Assembly: GCA_937923405.1 (NCBI GenBank)
Contig: CALDUY010000001.1
Span: 1 to 64,000, forward strand
Direction of reading: 5' to 3'
DNA: 64,000 nt
Source of the DNA: an uncultured Gemmataceae bacterium
GTDB taxonomy: Bacteria; Planctomycetota; Planctomycetia; Gemmatales; Gemmataceae
The notes under the pieces were generated by a model, which worked only from the letters and a program-made list of their open reading frames with translations, was not told the origin of the DNA and made no database searches. The position numbers and the translations under genes were made by a program. Below are positions 45,045-54,035 of the stretch, piece by piece. Numbering within the stretch: the stretch's first letter is position 1; each line of letters starts with the position of its first letter.

Positions 45045-46436
45045 CTATAGTTCGCCATTGGATGCCTTGCTATCGAGCAATCCGTAGGCGCGCATTTTCT
45101 TGTACAACGTGACGCGGCTGATGCCCAGGGCGGCCGCCGACCGCGAGCGGTTGTAGCCATTAGCTGCCAGCGTGCGCAGAATGACGCTGCGTTCGGTGGT
45201 TTCGCGAGTATGCTTCAGCGAATCTTTGGCGATCGCGGTTGGACTGGTCGGCATCGGGCGGTGGTCGCGGACAACAGCCGGCAGATGCTCGACGAGCAGT
45301 TCGTGCCCCTGAGCGACGAGAACAGCCTGTTGCAAGACATTCTCCAACTGGCGAATGTTGCCCGGCCAGGGGAACGCCTCCAACACTTCCAGGGTGCGCG
45401 GATGCAAGTCGAACAGATCCTTCTTGAAGCGTGTGTTGAAACGCGCCGTTATCGCCCTTGCCAGAGGGGCAATGTCCTGAATGCGTTCCCGCAGCGACGG
45501 CAGGTGAAACGACATCACGTTCAGCCGATAGTACAGATCCAGGCGAAAACGCTGCTGGCGGACTGCGTCTTCCAGATCCCAGTTACTCGCCACGATGATG
45601 CGGGCCTGGCACAGGCGCGTCTCGTTGCTGCCGATCGGCTCGAACTCACCTGTCTCGATAACGCGCAGTAGACTCGCTTGTTGCTCCAGGGGCAAGGTGT
45701 CGATCTCGTCGAGCAGGATGGTACCCTGTCCCGCTGCCTCGAATTTGCCGATCTTGCGATCGATGGCCCCAGTGAACGCCCCTTTGACGTGGCCGAAGAA
45801 GGCACTCTCGACGAGGTTGGCCGGCAAGGCCCCGCAGGGCACGGTCAGAAAGGGCTGATTGGCTCGTGGCGAACAATCGTGCAGCAAACGTGCCAGGTGC
45901 GTCTTGCCCGTTCCGGTCTCGCCCGTCAGCAACACGGTCACATCATGCTCGGCAGCCAAGGCAACACGGTCGAGCATGGGCAACAGCGACGGAGTTTGGA
46001 CCAAGAGACGCCGTTCCAGCACGTCTTCGAGCGTTTCGTCGAAGGTGTCGAACAGGTCACGTTCCCGAGCCAAGCGTTCGCGGAGCAGATCAACGAGAGT
46101 GCCGGCCTCCTCCGGCCAGCGTAAACGTTTGGCAACATACGGCTCTAATCGGGCCAGTCCGCGACCCGGACCAGGTGTACCCACCTCCACCAACACCAAG
46201 GTCGCAGGCAGCTTCTGAAGATAGATCTCCTGTACCAGCCGCAGCACGCGCTCCGACTCAACCGGTGAGGAGGCCGCCAGCAGCAATAGTACTGGATCTT
46301 CCCGAGTCAGCTGGCCGCGCAGGCCGTCCAGGCTGAGCCGTGGTGCTTCGCGACCGAATGCCTGACGAAGACAGGCCTGAATTTGGCCGACTACAGCGGA
46401 ATCATCAGCAACCAGTGCGAGCCGACTGGCGGTCAT
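45045..46436 (-). CDS. Sigma-54-dependent transcriptional activator
   Basis: 463 residues. A receiver-like N-terminal domain (MTASRLALVADDSAVVGQIQ) lacks an obvious phosphoacceptor context after VLLLLAASSP. The AAA+ domain (~150-385) has Walker A LLTGETGTGKTHLARLLH, the sigma-54 contact motif VKGAFTGA, and Walker B GTILLDEID. The C-terminus is a Fis-type HTH (ILRTLAANGYNRSRSAAALG, ISRVTLYKKMRAYGL). It should start transcription at -24/-12 promoters; targets are unknown. The SulP gene lies convergent beside it. Confidence 0.9.
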   Translation of the reverse strand: MTASRLALVADDSAVVGQIQACLRQAFGREAPRLSLDGLRGQLTREDPVLLLLAASSPVESERVLRLVQEIYLQKLPATLVLVEVGTPGPGRGLARLEPYVAKRLRWPEEAGTLVDLLRERLARERDLFDTFDETLEDVLERRLLVQTPSLLPMLDRVALAAEHDVTVLLTGETGTGKTHLARLLHDCSPRANQPFLTVPCGALPANLVESAFFGHVKGAFTGAIDRKIGKFEAAGQGTILLDEIDTLPLEQQASLLRVIETGEFEPIGSNETRLCQARIIVASNWDLEDAVRQQRFRLDLYYRLNVMSFHLPSLRERIQDIAPLARAITARFNTRFKKDLFDLHPRTLEVLEAFPWPGNIRQLENVLQQAVLVAQGHELLVEHLPAVVRDHRPMPTSPTAIAKDSLKHTRETTERSVILRTLAANGYNRSRSAAALGISRVTLYKKMRAYGLLDSKASNGEL

Positions 46437-46494
46437 ACCGCGGTCCCTCAACTCGTGTTTCCTTTTGTTAACATTGGTCGAGGAAGCCGAGTTG

Positions 46495-46914
46495 TCAACC
46501 CTCGAAAGAATCCGGCAGAGTTCGCAGCGGGGCAGTTAGCCAGAACACCACCGCCGCCGCCACCATCGCTCCAGCGGTGCCCACGAAAAACGACCGAGGT
46601 GGCAGGCCGTCGCCAGCCAACGGCGGAATGATAAGTCCACCAAGGTACAACGCCAGGGGAGCGGCGACCAGGGGAACTCCCAGCACGGCGACGCGGATTG
46701 GCGCATCATGCAAGGGTAAGAAGCTGGTGGCATAGCAGGCCAGGGCCTTTCCAGGAGGAATACGATCGTAAATGGAGCCAAAACAAGACATGAAGAAACT
46801 GGCGAGGATGACCAGCTCCTCGTCGCTGCGTTGACCCAGGCGAGTGATCTCTACGGCCGCGGCCACTGCTACGGCGCTTCCACATACCCCGCTCAGGTTG
46901 AGATGCACGAACAT
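46495..46914 (-). CDS. Small integral membrane protein
   Basis: 139 residues with three to four membrane helices (SGVCGSAVAVAAAVEITRL, VAVLGVPLVAAPLALYLGGL, FFVGTAGAMVAAAVVFWLTA). No family recognised. It lies 58 bases upstream of the sigma-54 activator on the same strand and could be co-transcribed. Confidence 0.6.
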   Translation of the reverse strand: MFVHLNLSGVCGSAVAVAAAVEITRLGQRSDEELVILASFFMSCFGSIYDRIPPGKALACYATSFLPLHDAPIRVAVLGVPLVAAPLALYLGGLIIPPLAGDGLPPRSFFVGTAGAMVAAAVVFWLTAPLRTLPDSFEG

Positions 46915-47005
46915 GCTCGAACGAACTCCCCGACACGCTTAACCGAGAAGTATTTTACTAGATGATCACGGAAGGCGTGTCAGGGTTCGTCCGGATTGGC
47001 GTAGC

Positions 47006-48337
47006 TCATTGCCGCTTTCGTTTGGCCTCGTTCGCTTTCCGCTCCGCATCGAGATAATGGCCCAAAACCGAGAGCCAATGTAGCCATTCTTCCGAAGCAC
47101 GCACTGTCTGTCCGCCGATAATCAGTCCGGTCATCTCGTCGGTGCTTCCCTCGCCCCAGATAATACGCCGTGGTGGATGGAACGGATTGCGCGGGTTGTC
47201 CTCGGTATTGTCCCAGGTCCACTCGGCATGAATGACCGTTCCCTTGGGCAGAACGAACGGCTTCTGGAACGTGTAGGTATCCTGCCAGTTAAAGTCCCAA
47301 TCGGGAATGTGGAGTAAGTCGATCTTCTTTCCAGTGGGCAGCTCGGCCCACGCCTTGGCTTCCTTGCCGATCATGTGCATATGGGCCCATACGTCGCGTA
47401 CCTCGAAGTCGACGGGCACCTTGAACGTGTCGGAGCGTTTGTGGCCTCGGGCACCAGGAGGAATGTCCACGTCGTTGTTCGCCATGCCGATGATTGCGAT
47501 ATTTCGTTCCGGCTTCTTGTCGGTGAAGTACAAGCCGATTTGTGGTTGGTCGTACTCTTCCTTGCCGGTCGGGTGGTAGTGCATTTGCAGGACAATGTCG
47601 ATGCCCTTGCCCAGCGTGATGCCGCGTGGATCGGTCTCGTCGATGCGAGTCATCTGTCCCGGAGCATAGCCGGGCAGAAAGCCGCGCGGGATGAACCCCG
47701 GCCCGCCGAAGTTGGGATAATGGTCGCCACCGTGCTTCTTGGCCAGTCGGCGAGCGGTTCCGCTGCCATCCAGGATCGGCACGCCATGATGAGCCACGCG
47801 ACGATTGCTGGGCAGCACCTGCACCGCCTTGACGTACTTCTCCTGCTGGAAGTCCAACGGTAAGACGAAGTGAACGTAGATGTCTGGTCCCTCGGCGGGG
47901 ATCTTATACGGTTTGGCGACCTGGACGATCAGATCGGGCTTGCCCAGGTGCCAACCGCTGGGAAACTTCGGCAAGGGCGGCAGATCCTTGGCTTCTCCCT
48001 CGGGCATGCCGGCCTCTACCCAGTCTCGGATGAGGGCCAGCTGCTTCTCCGTCAGCACCCGAGCATGCTTGAAGACTTCCGGTCCGGCAGTGGGCTTCCA
48101 CGGCGGCATGATCTTTCGCTGCGTCAGACGGGCAATTTGCCGACCGCGCTTTCGTGCATCCTCGTAAGTTTGTAAGGGAAACGGCCCGACTTCGTCGGGG
48201 CGGTGGCAACTAGTGCAGTGGGCGAATAGGATCGGAGCCACGTCCTTGTTGAACGTCGGCGCGTTGTCCTTGGCGTGCAGCGAACCGCCGCAGGTCGCCA
48301 ATCCACCGAGCAGGGTTAGGTAGAAATAGCGCGTCAT
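47006..48337 (-). CDS. Secreted cytochrome c / copper monooxygenase-like protein
   Basis: 443 residues from ATG 48337 (MTRYFYLTLLGGLATCGGSL, signal peptide). One heme site, CTSCHRPDEVGPF, near residue 40, then a DUF-type linker (IMPPWKPTAGPEVFKHARVL). A C-terminal region resembles Cu type II ascorbate-dependent monooxygenases, with VAHHGV, IVLQMHYHPTGKE and WAHMHMIGKEAKAW as likely copper His ligands. Such proteins are common in planctomycetes; substrates are unknown. The redoxin gene lies 37 bases upstream on the same strand and probably forms an operon with it. Confidence 0.82.
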   Translation of the reverse strand: MTRYFYLTLLGGLATCGGSLHAKDNAPTFNKDVAPILFAHCTSCHRPDEVGPFPLQTYEDARKRGRQIARLTQRKIMPPWKPTAGPEVFKHARVLTEKQLALIRDWVEAGMPEGEAKDLPPLPKFPSGWHLGKPDLIVQVAKPYKIPAEGPDIYVHFVLPLDFQQEKYVKAVQVLPSNRRVAHHGVPILDGSGTARRLAKKHGGDHYPNFGGPGFIPRGFLPGYAPGQMTRIDETDPRGITLGKGIDIVLQMHYHPTGKEEYDQPQIGLYFTDKKPERNIAIIGMANNDVDIPPGARGHKRSDTFKVPVDFEVRDVWAHMHMIGKEAKAWAELPTGKKIDLLHIPDWDFNWQDTYTFQKPFVLPKGTVIHAEWTWDNTEDNPRNPFHPPRRIIWGEGSTDEMTGLIIGGQTVRASEEWLHWLSVLGHYLDAERKANEAKRKRQ

Positions 48338-48374
48338 CGTTGGGACTCCATCGGCAGGGTCGGGCAGATCAGTT

Positions 48375-48989
48375 TCAGTGCTTCTCGTCGGGAAAGTCGA
48401 TGTCGCAACCAATCGCCTGGGTGCGCGGCACGGCGATCGGTTTGTTCGCCAAGAGGGCATCGAGAGCGTCTTTGAGTTCTCGACTGGTCGCCTGAACGCG
48501 ACGCTTGCCGAAATCCGCGTAGAGATTGTCAATCCGCCCACGATAGAGCAGTTTGCCGGTCGCGGACAGCACCGCTGCCTCGGGCATGATCGTCGCTCCG
48601 ACTTTGCGAGCCAGCGTCAATTTCGGATCGAGGATTACGGGGCATGGGAAGCCATACTCCTTGGCGTGTCGGCGAGCGGTTTGCAGTTTCAGATCGGCTT
48701 CCGCATAAATAATGCAAAAAGAGATCTTTTTAGAAGAATACTCTTTGTGCAGTCGGCAGATCTCCCGAGCGTAACCATTCGAGATGGGGCAATCGTGGCC
48801 ATAGAAGATCAGCACCACCGCTCGATATGGCTCACCACGCGGCAGCTGGTACTCCCCGCCGTGGACATTGACGAACTTTTCGCTCACTCGAATCTCGCCC
48901 ACAGGCTCCTCGGCGAACAACGTCGCGCCGTGCAACCCTGCCGCAAGGACAAAAAGTCCCCCTATCCGCCAACTTAGACGGGGCATCAT
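48375..48989 (-). CDS. Secreted redoxin-domain protein
   Basis: 204 residues with a signal peptide (GGLFVLAAGLHGATLFA). The thioredoxin-like fold has VVLIFYGHDCPISNGYAREI, so the active site is a single Cys in CPISN rather than CxxC. This is a thiol-peroxidase/AhpC-like arrangement. The C-terminal segment (VLSATGKLLYRGRIDNLYAD) is typical of the planctomycete group in which this domain is often fused to the cytochrome/monooxygenase encoded here by the next gene. Confidence 0.85.
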   Translation of the reverse strand: MMPRLSWRIGGLFVLAAGLHGATLFAEEPVGEIRVSEKFVNVHGGEYQLPRGEPYRAVVLIFYGHDCPISNGYAREICRLHKEYSSKKISFCIIYAEADLKLQTARRHAKEYGFPCPVILDPKLTLARKVGATIMPEAAVLSATGKLLYRGRIDNLYADFGKRRVQATSRELKDALDALLANKPIAVPRTQAIGCDIDFPDEKH

Positions 48990-49239
48990 CTAGACCACCT
49001 CCTCCTCTTTTATCTCCAGCATTACTCCACGAGAACGGAGTCGGTTTCACTCCTCGTCGTCGATTTGATCACATCTTGATAGGTGAGCCGTGTTCTAGAT
49101 GCAATCCTTATCGCTGGTGGATTCGGTGAACCTCTCAGCGCGAACCCGAGTCTATCTGATGCAACTCGCCCTGTTCGTCCGCGCCCAGACGTGTCAGAAT
49201 AACAAAGAGCCAACGTCGCCCGAACAAGCTGAGTACGCA

Positions 49240-50289
49240 ATGGACGATTCCGCGACTGAACGTTCGACCCGGTTGCCAGCTCTGGTAGCCGGGTTTGCCA
49301 CTTTGTACCTGCTCTGGGGATCGACCTACCTGGGCATCAAGTTCGCTGTCGAGACGATTCCGCCGCTGTTGATGGCTGGCACTCGCTTTCTGATCTCGGG
49401 GAGCCTGCTGTATCTGTTTCTGCGCGGGCGCGGTGTGGCGGCTCCGACCCCGGCGCAGTGGCGGGTGGGAGCTTGGACCGGTGCGCTACTCCTGCTCGGC
49501 GGCAATGGCTTGGTTACCTGGGGACAGCAAACCGTGCCGTCGGGACGAGCGGCTCTGCTGGTCGCCACTACCCCGTTGTGGATGGTGCTGCTCGCCTGGA
49601 TCTTCTACAAAGCCGATCGTCCTACTCCGCGAATCTGGCTCGGCATGCTCATCGGCTTTTTGGGTACGGCCCTGCTCATTCGACCTAACGCGCCGACTGA
49701 GGGTGGCTCGATATTCGGCACCTTGGCCGTGCTGCTGGCTCCCGTCGCCTGGTCGTTGGGATCGTTGGAAACGCGCCAGCGCCGCCCGACCGAGGACATT
49801 CTGTTAACCAGCGCCATGCAGATGCTGACCGGCGGCGCGATGATGTTCGCCCTGGGCAGTTGTCTAGGCGAATGGCCGCGCTTGTTTGAACAGACGATCT
49901 CGCTGCGCTCGCTGTTGGCGTTCGGCTATCTGACGATCTTCGGCGGATTGGTTGGTTTCACGACTTACGCTTGGCTGCTGCGGGTGGCTTCGCCGACCGC
50001 TGTTTCGACCTATGCCTACGTCAATCCGCTGGTCGCGGTTCTGCTCGGTTGGGCGGTGGCGGGCGAATCGCTCAACTTCCTGGTCGGCATCGCCGCCACC
50101 ATGATCCTTGGCGCGGTCGTGCTGATTACCTTGCCGAAACGCTCGGTCGTCGCTGTCTCGGTCGCCGCTCCGCGTGTGCCGTTGTGGCGAGCCTTGCCAG
50201 CAATGATGTCGTTCCGTCGAGCCGCGTCGAACTTCTCTCGTGTTCAGAAAGCGATCTCGGCACCCAGCGATAGACCTAGCACCCAGTAG
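49240..50289 (+). CDS. EamA/DMT family exporter (YedA-like)
   Basis: 349 residues from ATG 49240, ten membrane helices in two EamA repeats. Repeat 1 has FATLYLLWGSTYLGIKFAVE and repeat 2 GFTTYAWLLRVASPTAVSTY then AYVNPLVAVLLGWAVAGE. The WGSTYLGIKFAVET and YVNPLVAVLLG patterns match the YedA group of drug/metabolite exporters. An open frame extends upstream to 49099 but lacks protein-like sequence. The last 46 bases overlap the convergent BBP7 gene. Confidence 0.88.
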   Translation: MDDSATERSTRLPALVAGFATLYLLWGSTYLGIKFAVETIPPLLMAGTRFLISGSLLYLFLRGRGVAAPTPAQWRVGAWTGALLLLGGNGLVTWGQQTVPSGRAALLVATTPLWMVLLAWIFYKADRPTPRIWLGMLIGFLGTALLIRPNAPTEGGSIFGTLAVLLAPVAWSLGSLETRQRRPTEDILLTSAMQMLTGGAMMFALGSCLGEWPRLFEQTISLRSLLAFGYLTIFGGLVGFTTYAWLLRVASPTAVSTYAYVNPLVAVLLGWAVAGESLNFLVGIAATMILGAVVLITLPKRSVVAVSVAAPRVPLWRALPAMMSFRRAASNFSRVQKAISAPSDRPSTQ

Positions 50290-51539
50290 TCGGTGCTGTC
50301 GTAGCGGAGCAACGGCTGATCGCCAGCGCGGATCACGTTGTTGCCCTGCCCGGGAATTAAACTGGGATAAACCAGCGGGTTGATTTGGCTCGCTGGACGC
50401 ACCACACCGCTCCAGTACAGGACGTCGAAGCCGACCGACACCCGAACCAACTCTAAGATCTCGTAGCCTAGTGCGACCCGGCCCTGGGGAACGACGGCGA
50501 ACACGTCGCGCGTGTACCGTCCTAGGTTACTGGTTTGGGCGAAGACGTTGCCCAGTGTCGTGTGCTGAGGCGGAATGTTCAGGTTGGTGTTGCCGTTGAT
50601 ATTCATCTCCTGGTGAGTCATGCCCACGGCCACGCTGATCGTCGTGTCCAGGGTGCATCGTCCCGAACAGTGCCGATGACGTAGTCCGGCCTGTCCGCCG
50701 TAGAAGCGGTTCCGCGCCTCGAATTGATTGAGGGCGCTGTAGGCTGTGCCCGCCGGCTGCGACTGGCCTTGAAAAAACGTCTCCTGCGAGGACTGGGTGT
50801 AAGTCCACAGCCGCAAGTCTTCCATCAGTCCCAATACTCTTCCGCCGAGTAGGAACTCCAGGTGATGCACCGTGTCGTCGTACAGCCGCAATGTGCCGTG
50901 CGCCTCGGCATTCCACAACTGGCCAAACGTCTGAATCGAGGCGTAGCCGGTTGGACCATACGGCGTGGACAGCACGACCGAGGTTGGCTCCATCGTCACG
51001 GGATCGACATAAGGAATGGCCAGCGTCTGGCGAGTAAAGGTGACGTAACGACCGCCGTTGGCCAGGTAGAACCCGCCCGCGTGGATCCCGCACAGCTCGG
51101 TAACATCGCGAGTGATCTCGGCTCGGACACCGAGGAGCGCGGGAAACTCGATGCCATCAGGACCGCCCGCGAGAACCTTCGTTGTCGGTTTGCCGATGAT
51201 GCCCAGATCGACTGGATGACGCGACGTGGTGACCAGCGGCGGAGTCGGTAAGTTTTGCGTCCACCAATAGAGAAAGTCCGCACGGAGAAGACAGGTTGTT
51301 GAGGGGGGACTGGACGGCGGGGCAGGAACGGCAGCTGAGGGCGGCAAGGTCGGCGTGGGAATCGTCGGCATCGTCAGCACCGCTGGCGGCGCAGTCGCAG
51401 GTGGCGGCTCGTGCGGAGCCGTTTCCTTCGGCGAACTCGACGGTACTTCCTTCGGTGCAGGAAGTTGCGCCACGAGCACGCTCGGCGTCCAAACCAACCA
51501 CAGCACCAGTACCCAGCGAACCTGCGACAAGTGAACCAC
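50244..51539 (-). CDS. BBP7-family outer-membrane beta-barrel protein
   Basis: About 431 residues. A signal (VRWVLVLWLVWTPSVLVAQL) and Pro-rich linker precede LLRADFLYWWTQNLPTPPLV, the BBP7 opening. Repeated amphipathic strands (FQLWNAEAHGTLRLYD-type, YGGQAGLRHRHCSGRCTLDT, GRVALGYEILELVRVSVGFD) end in LGLSLGAEIAF with a terminal aromatic residue, as in outer-membrane barrels. Start is uncertain: GTG 51539 or a nearby TTG. BBP7 is specific to planctomycetes; function unknown. Confidence 0.82.
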   Translation of the reverse strand: MVHLSQVRWVLVLWLVWTPSVLVAQLPAPKEVPSSSPKETAPHEPPPATAPPAVLTMPTIPTPTLPPSAAVPAPPSSPPSTTCLLRADFLYWWTQNLPTPPLVTTSRHPVDLGIIGKPTTKVLAGGPDGIEFPALLGVRAEITRDVTELCGIHAGGFYLANGGRYVTFTRQTLAIPYVDPVTMEPTSVVLSTPYGPTGYASIQTFGQLWNAEAHGTLRLYDDTVHHLEFLLGGRVLGLMEDLRLWTYTQSSQETFFQGQSQPAGTAYSALNQFEARNRFYGGQAGLRHRHCSGRCTLDTTISVAVGMTHQEMNINGNTNLNIPPQHTTLGNVFAQTSNLGRYTRDVFAVVPQGRVALGYEILELVRVSVGFDVLYWSGVVRPASQINPLVYPSLIPGQGNNVIRAGDQPLLRYDSTDYWVLGLSLGAEIAF

Positions 51540-51699
51540 TTCCCCCCACCAAGCACAACAAACCTTCCCACAGTCACTATCGACAGAATCATTGCAGCTT
51601 ATGCAATCGGAAAATTTGCTGCCGGGCAACTGACATTGGACGCAGGTATCCGCTGTGTTACTCTTTCGCCCGGTCCCAGTCGGTTATGAGGATGGCGTG

Positions 51700-52257
51700 A
51701 TGAAGAAGTTCGCAGTGCTGGCGGTGTTGGCGACAGTGATGTTGGGCGTATCGGTGGCCTTGGCCACTCGTGAGAAAGACGAGCCGAAGATGCCCGTTCC
51801 GCAGAAGGAGCATGAATGGCTCAAACAATTGGAGGGCGAGTGGGAGCACGAGGCGGAAATGATCATGGAACCGGGCAAGCCGGCCATGAAGTCCAAGGGC
51901 ACAGAGAAGATCCGCTCACTAGGCGGATTCTGGTCGGTTTCCGAGATCACCCTCGACCACGGGGGCACGCCGATGACCGGTATCATGACGATCGGCTACG
52001 ATCCCAAGACAAAGAAGTACGTCGGCACCTGGGTTTGCTCGATGTGCGACTGGTTGTGCAAATACGAGGGATCGCTCAGCGACGGCAAGCTAACGCTGAA
52101 CTGCGAAGGCCCCAACCCCAGTACCGGAAAGACAGCTCAGATGCGCGACGTAATCGAACTGAAGGGCAAGGATGAGAAAGTTCTGACCTCGTACCTGCAG
52201 ACCGAAGACGGCAAGTGGGTACAGTTCATGACGATGAAGTCGAAGCGGAAGAAGTAA
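51700..52257 (+). CDS. DUF1579 family secreted protein
   Basis: 185 residues with a signal peptide (MKKFAVLAVLATVMLGVSVA). The family core is clear: HEWLKQLEGEWEHEAEMIME, GTEKIRSLGGFWSVSEI, MTGIMTIGYDPKTKKYVGTW and GKTAQMRDVIELKGKDE. DUF1579 proteins form a lipocalin-like barrel and are numerous in planctomycetes; ligand unknown. ATG 51700 keeps the signal peptide. Confidence 0.9.
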   Translation: MKKFAVLAVLATVMLGVSVALATREKDEPKMPVPQKEHEWLKQLEGEWEHEAEMIMEPGKPAMKSKGTEKIRSLGGFWSVSEITLDHGGTPMTGIMTIGYDPKTKKYVGTWVCSMCDWLCKYEGSLSDGKLTLNCEGPNPSTGKTAQMRDVIELKGKDEKVLTSYLQTEDGKWVQFMTMKSKRKK

Positions 52258-52457
52258 TCGCTCACGGAACAGGATCGCTTCCAGGCTCGGGAGGGGTAGG
52301 CTCTTCCGAGCCTGGATTATTTTTATTTTGAGGATCCAAAAACAAGGCGACATTTCAGAGATCTCTTTATTTCCATTCGTTTCCACGTTGCCCCTCCTGC
52401 TGTCCGGTATACACTCGACTAAACCATTTAGGAGTTGCGCTGCCCCTCATCCCCGAC

Positions 52458-52516
52458 CCTTCTCCCCAGTGGGGAGAAGGGAGAAAGAATCGCCACAGGG
52501 GAGAAGGGAGAAAGAA
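52458..52516. repeat. G-rich hairpin and tandem repeat before the sulfatase gene
   Basis: CCCTTCTCCCC and GGGGAGAAGGG (52458-52481) form a perfect 11-bp stem with a 3-base loop. The unit GGGGAGAAGGGAGAAAGAA occurs twice (52471-52489 and 52498-52516). Related in type to the element at 24983. It may end the DUF1579 transcript or be a dispersed repeat. Confidence 0.65.
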
Positions 52517-52577
52517 CATGTCCGAACGTTTCAACTGCCTAACTCCTGCCATTTTTACGTTGGTGGAGAACCTTTCC

Positions 52578-54035
52578 ATGAAGCGACTGCTCACGCTGCT
52601 GGTGGGGTTGCTGGCGACGAGTTTGGCCGACGCAGCCACGAAACCCAACATTTTGCTGCTCTTCGCCGACGACCAGCGAGCCGATACTATCGCGGCCTGG
52701 GGCAACAAGCACATCGACACGCCGAATCTCGATCGACTCGTGCAGCGTGGCTATAGTTTTCGCAACAACTATTGCTTCGGATCGAATAGTGGTGCCGTCT
52801 GTATCCCTAGTCGGGCCATGCTTCTGAGCGGTCGGACTTGGTTTGACGTACCGCATCATCTCGGCGGAACGAAACTACTACCTGAGGTGCTTCGTGAGGC
52901 TGGTTATACCACATTTGCGACCGGAAAATGGCACAATGGGGAACGGTCCTGCCTCCGTGCTTTCCCCAATGCCCGCTCGGTCTTCTTCGGTGGGATGAAC
53001 GATCACACGCGCACTCCGGTTGCTGACGTGATCGACGGTAAGGTGGCTAAGCGTCGGTTGGCGTCTAAGTTCTCCAGCGAGCAATTCGCCGACGCAGCCA
53101 TCGAGTTTCTACGGTCGTATCGAGACACGAAACCGTTCTTTTGTTACGTCGCTTTCACAGCTCCACACGACCCGCGCAATCCGCCGGAATCCTATCGTCT
53201 ACGCTATTACAACCAACGCCCGCCATTACCCGCCAACTTTCGTGCGTTACCAGCGTTCGACAATGGCTTGACGAAGAACGTCCGCGATGAAAATCTGGCT
53301 GCCTATCCGCGCACCAAGGAGGTTCTCAGTGATCAACTATGCGAATACTACGGGCTCATCACTCATCTGGATGAGCAGGTGGGACGCATTCTTGACGAAC
53401 TAGAGAAGTCCGGTCAAGCAGACAACACCTTCGTGATCTACACCGCAGATCACGGACTAGCGCTGGGCAGTCATGGCCTGCTGGGCAAACAAAGTCTCTA
53501 CGAACATAGCATGAAGTGTCCACTGATCGTTGCCGGTCCAGGAGTGCCGAAAGCCAAATCCACCGACGCTTTTACCTATTTATTCGATCTCTTTCCTACA
53601 ATTTGTGAGGTGGCAGGGGCAAAAACTCCAGAGGGGTTGGCCGGGGCCAGCCTACGCCCCTTGTGGCAAGGCAAGCAAGCCGCCCTACGCGAGTCAGTCT
53701 TTCTGCCCTACAGCGATCTCATCCGCTCGATTCGTGACCAGCGATGGAAGCTGATCGTCTATCCCCCGATCAACCATCGGGAATTGTTCGACCTTCAAAC
53801 CGATCCCAACGAGACAAACAATCTGGCCGAGCATCCCGCCCATGCTCGCCAGCTCGAGCGCTTGATCGGCTTGATGCGTGCCTGGCAACAGCAGGTCGGC
53901 GATCGTCAACCGCTGACTGTCGCCCAGCCGCGCTCCAAAGAAGTTTCGTTCGACGACTTCCAGCGCGTACCAGACAAATGGCAGCCAAAATGGATCGTTG
54001 ATAAGTATTTTCCCAAGAAAGGAACTTCTCGATGA
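52578..54035 (+). CDS. Secreted sulfatase (iduronate-2-sulfatase-like)
   Basis: 485 residues with a signal peptide (MKRLLTLLVGLLATSLADA). Type I sulfatase features: NILLLFADDQRADTIAAWGN (metal-binding Asp pair), AVCIPSRAMLLSG containing C-x-P-S-R, whose Cys becomes formylglycine, TFATGKWHNGE and VIYTADHGLALGSHGLLGKQ. It needs a formylglycine-generating enzyme for activity. Substrate is probably a sulfated polysaccharide. The second sulfatase gene overlaps its stop by 4 bases (ATGA). Confidence 0.92.
   Translation: MKRLLTLLVGLLATSLADAATKPNILLLFADDQRADTIAAWGNKHIDTPNLDRLVQRGYSFRNNYCFGSNSGAVCIPSRAMLLSGRTWFDVPHHLGGTKLLPEVLREAGYTTFATGKWHNGERSCLRAFPNARSVFFGGMNDHTRTPVADVIDGKVAKRRLASKFSSEQFADAAIEFLRSYRDTKPFFCYVAFTAPHDPRNPPESYRLRYYNQRPPLPANFRALPAFDNGLTKNVRDENLAAYPRTKEVLSDQLCEYYGLITHLDEQVGRILDELEKSGQADNTFVIYTADHGLALGSHGLLGKQSLYEHSMKCPLIVAGPGVPKAKSTDAFTYLFDLFPTICEVAGAKTPEGLAGASLRPLWQGKQAALRESVFLPYSDLIRSIRDQRWKLIVYPPINHRELFDLQTDPNETNNLAEHPAHARQLERLIGLMRAWQQQVGDRQPLTVAQPRSKEVSFDDFQRVPDKWQPKWIVDKYFPKKGTSR

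Noticed and set aside
49099-49239. Longer N-terminus for the EamA exporter
   Set aside because: The extra residues are not membrane-like or signal-like; the ATG at 49240 fits the family.
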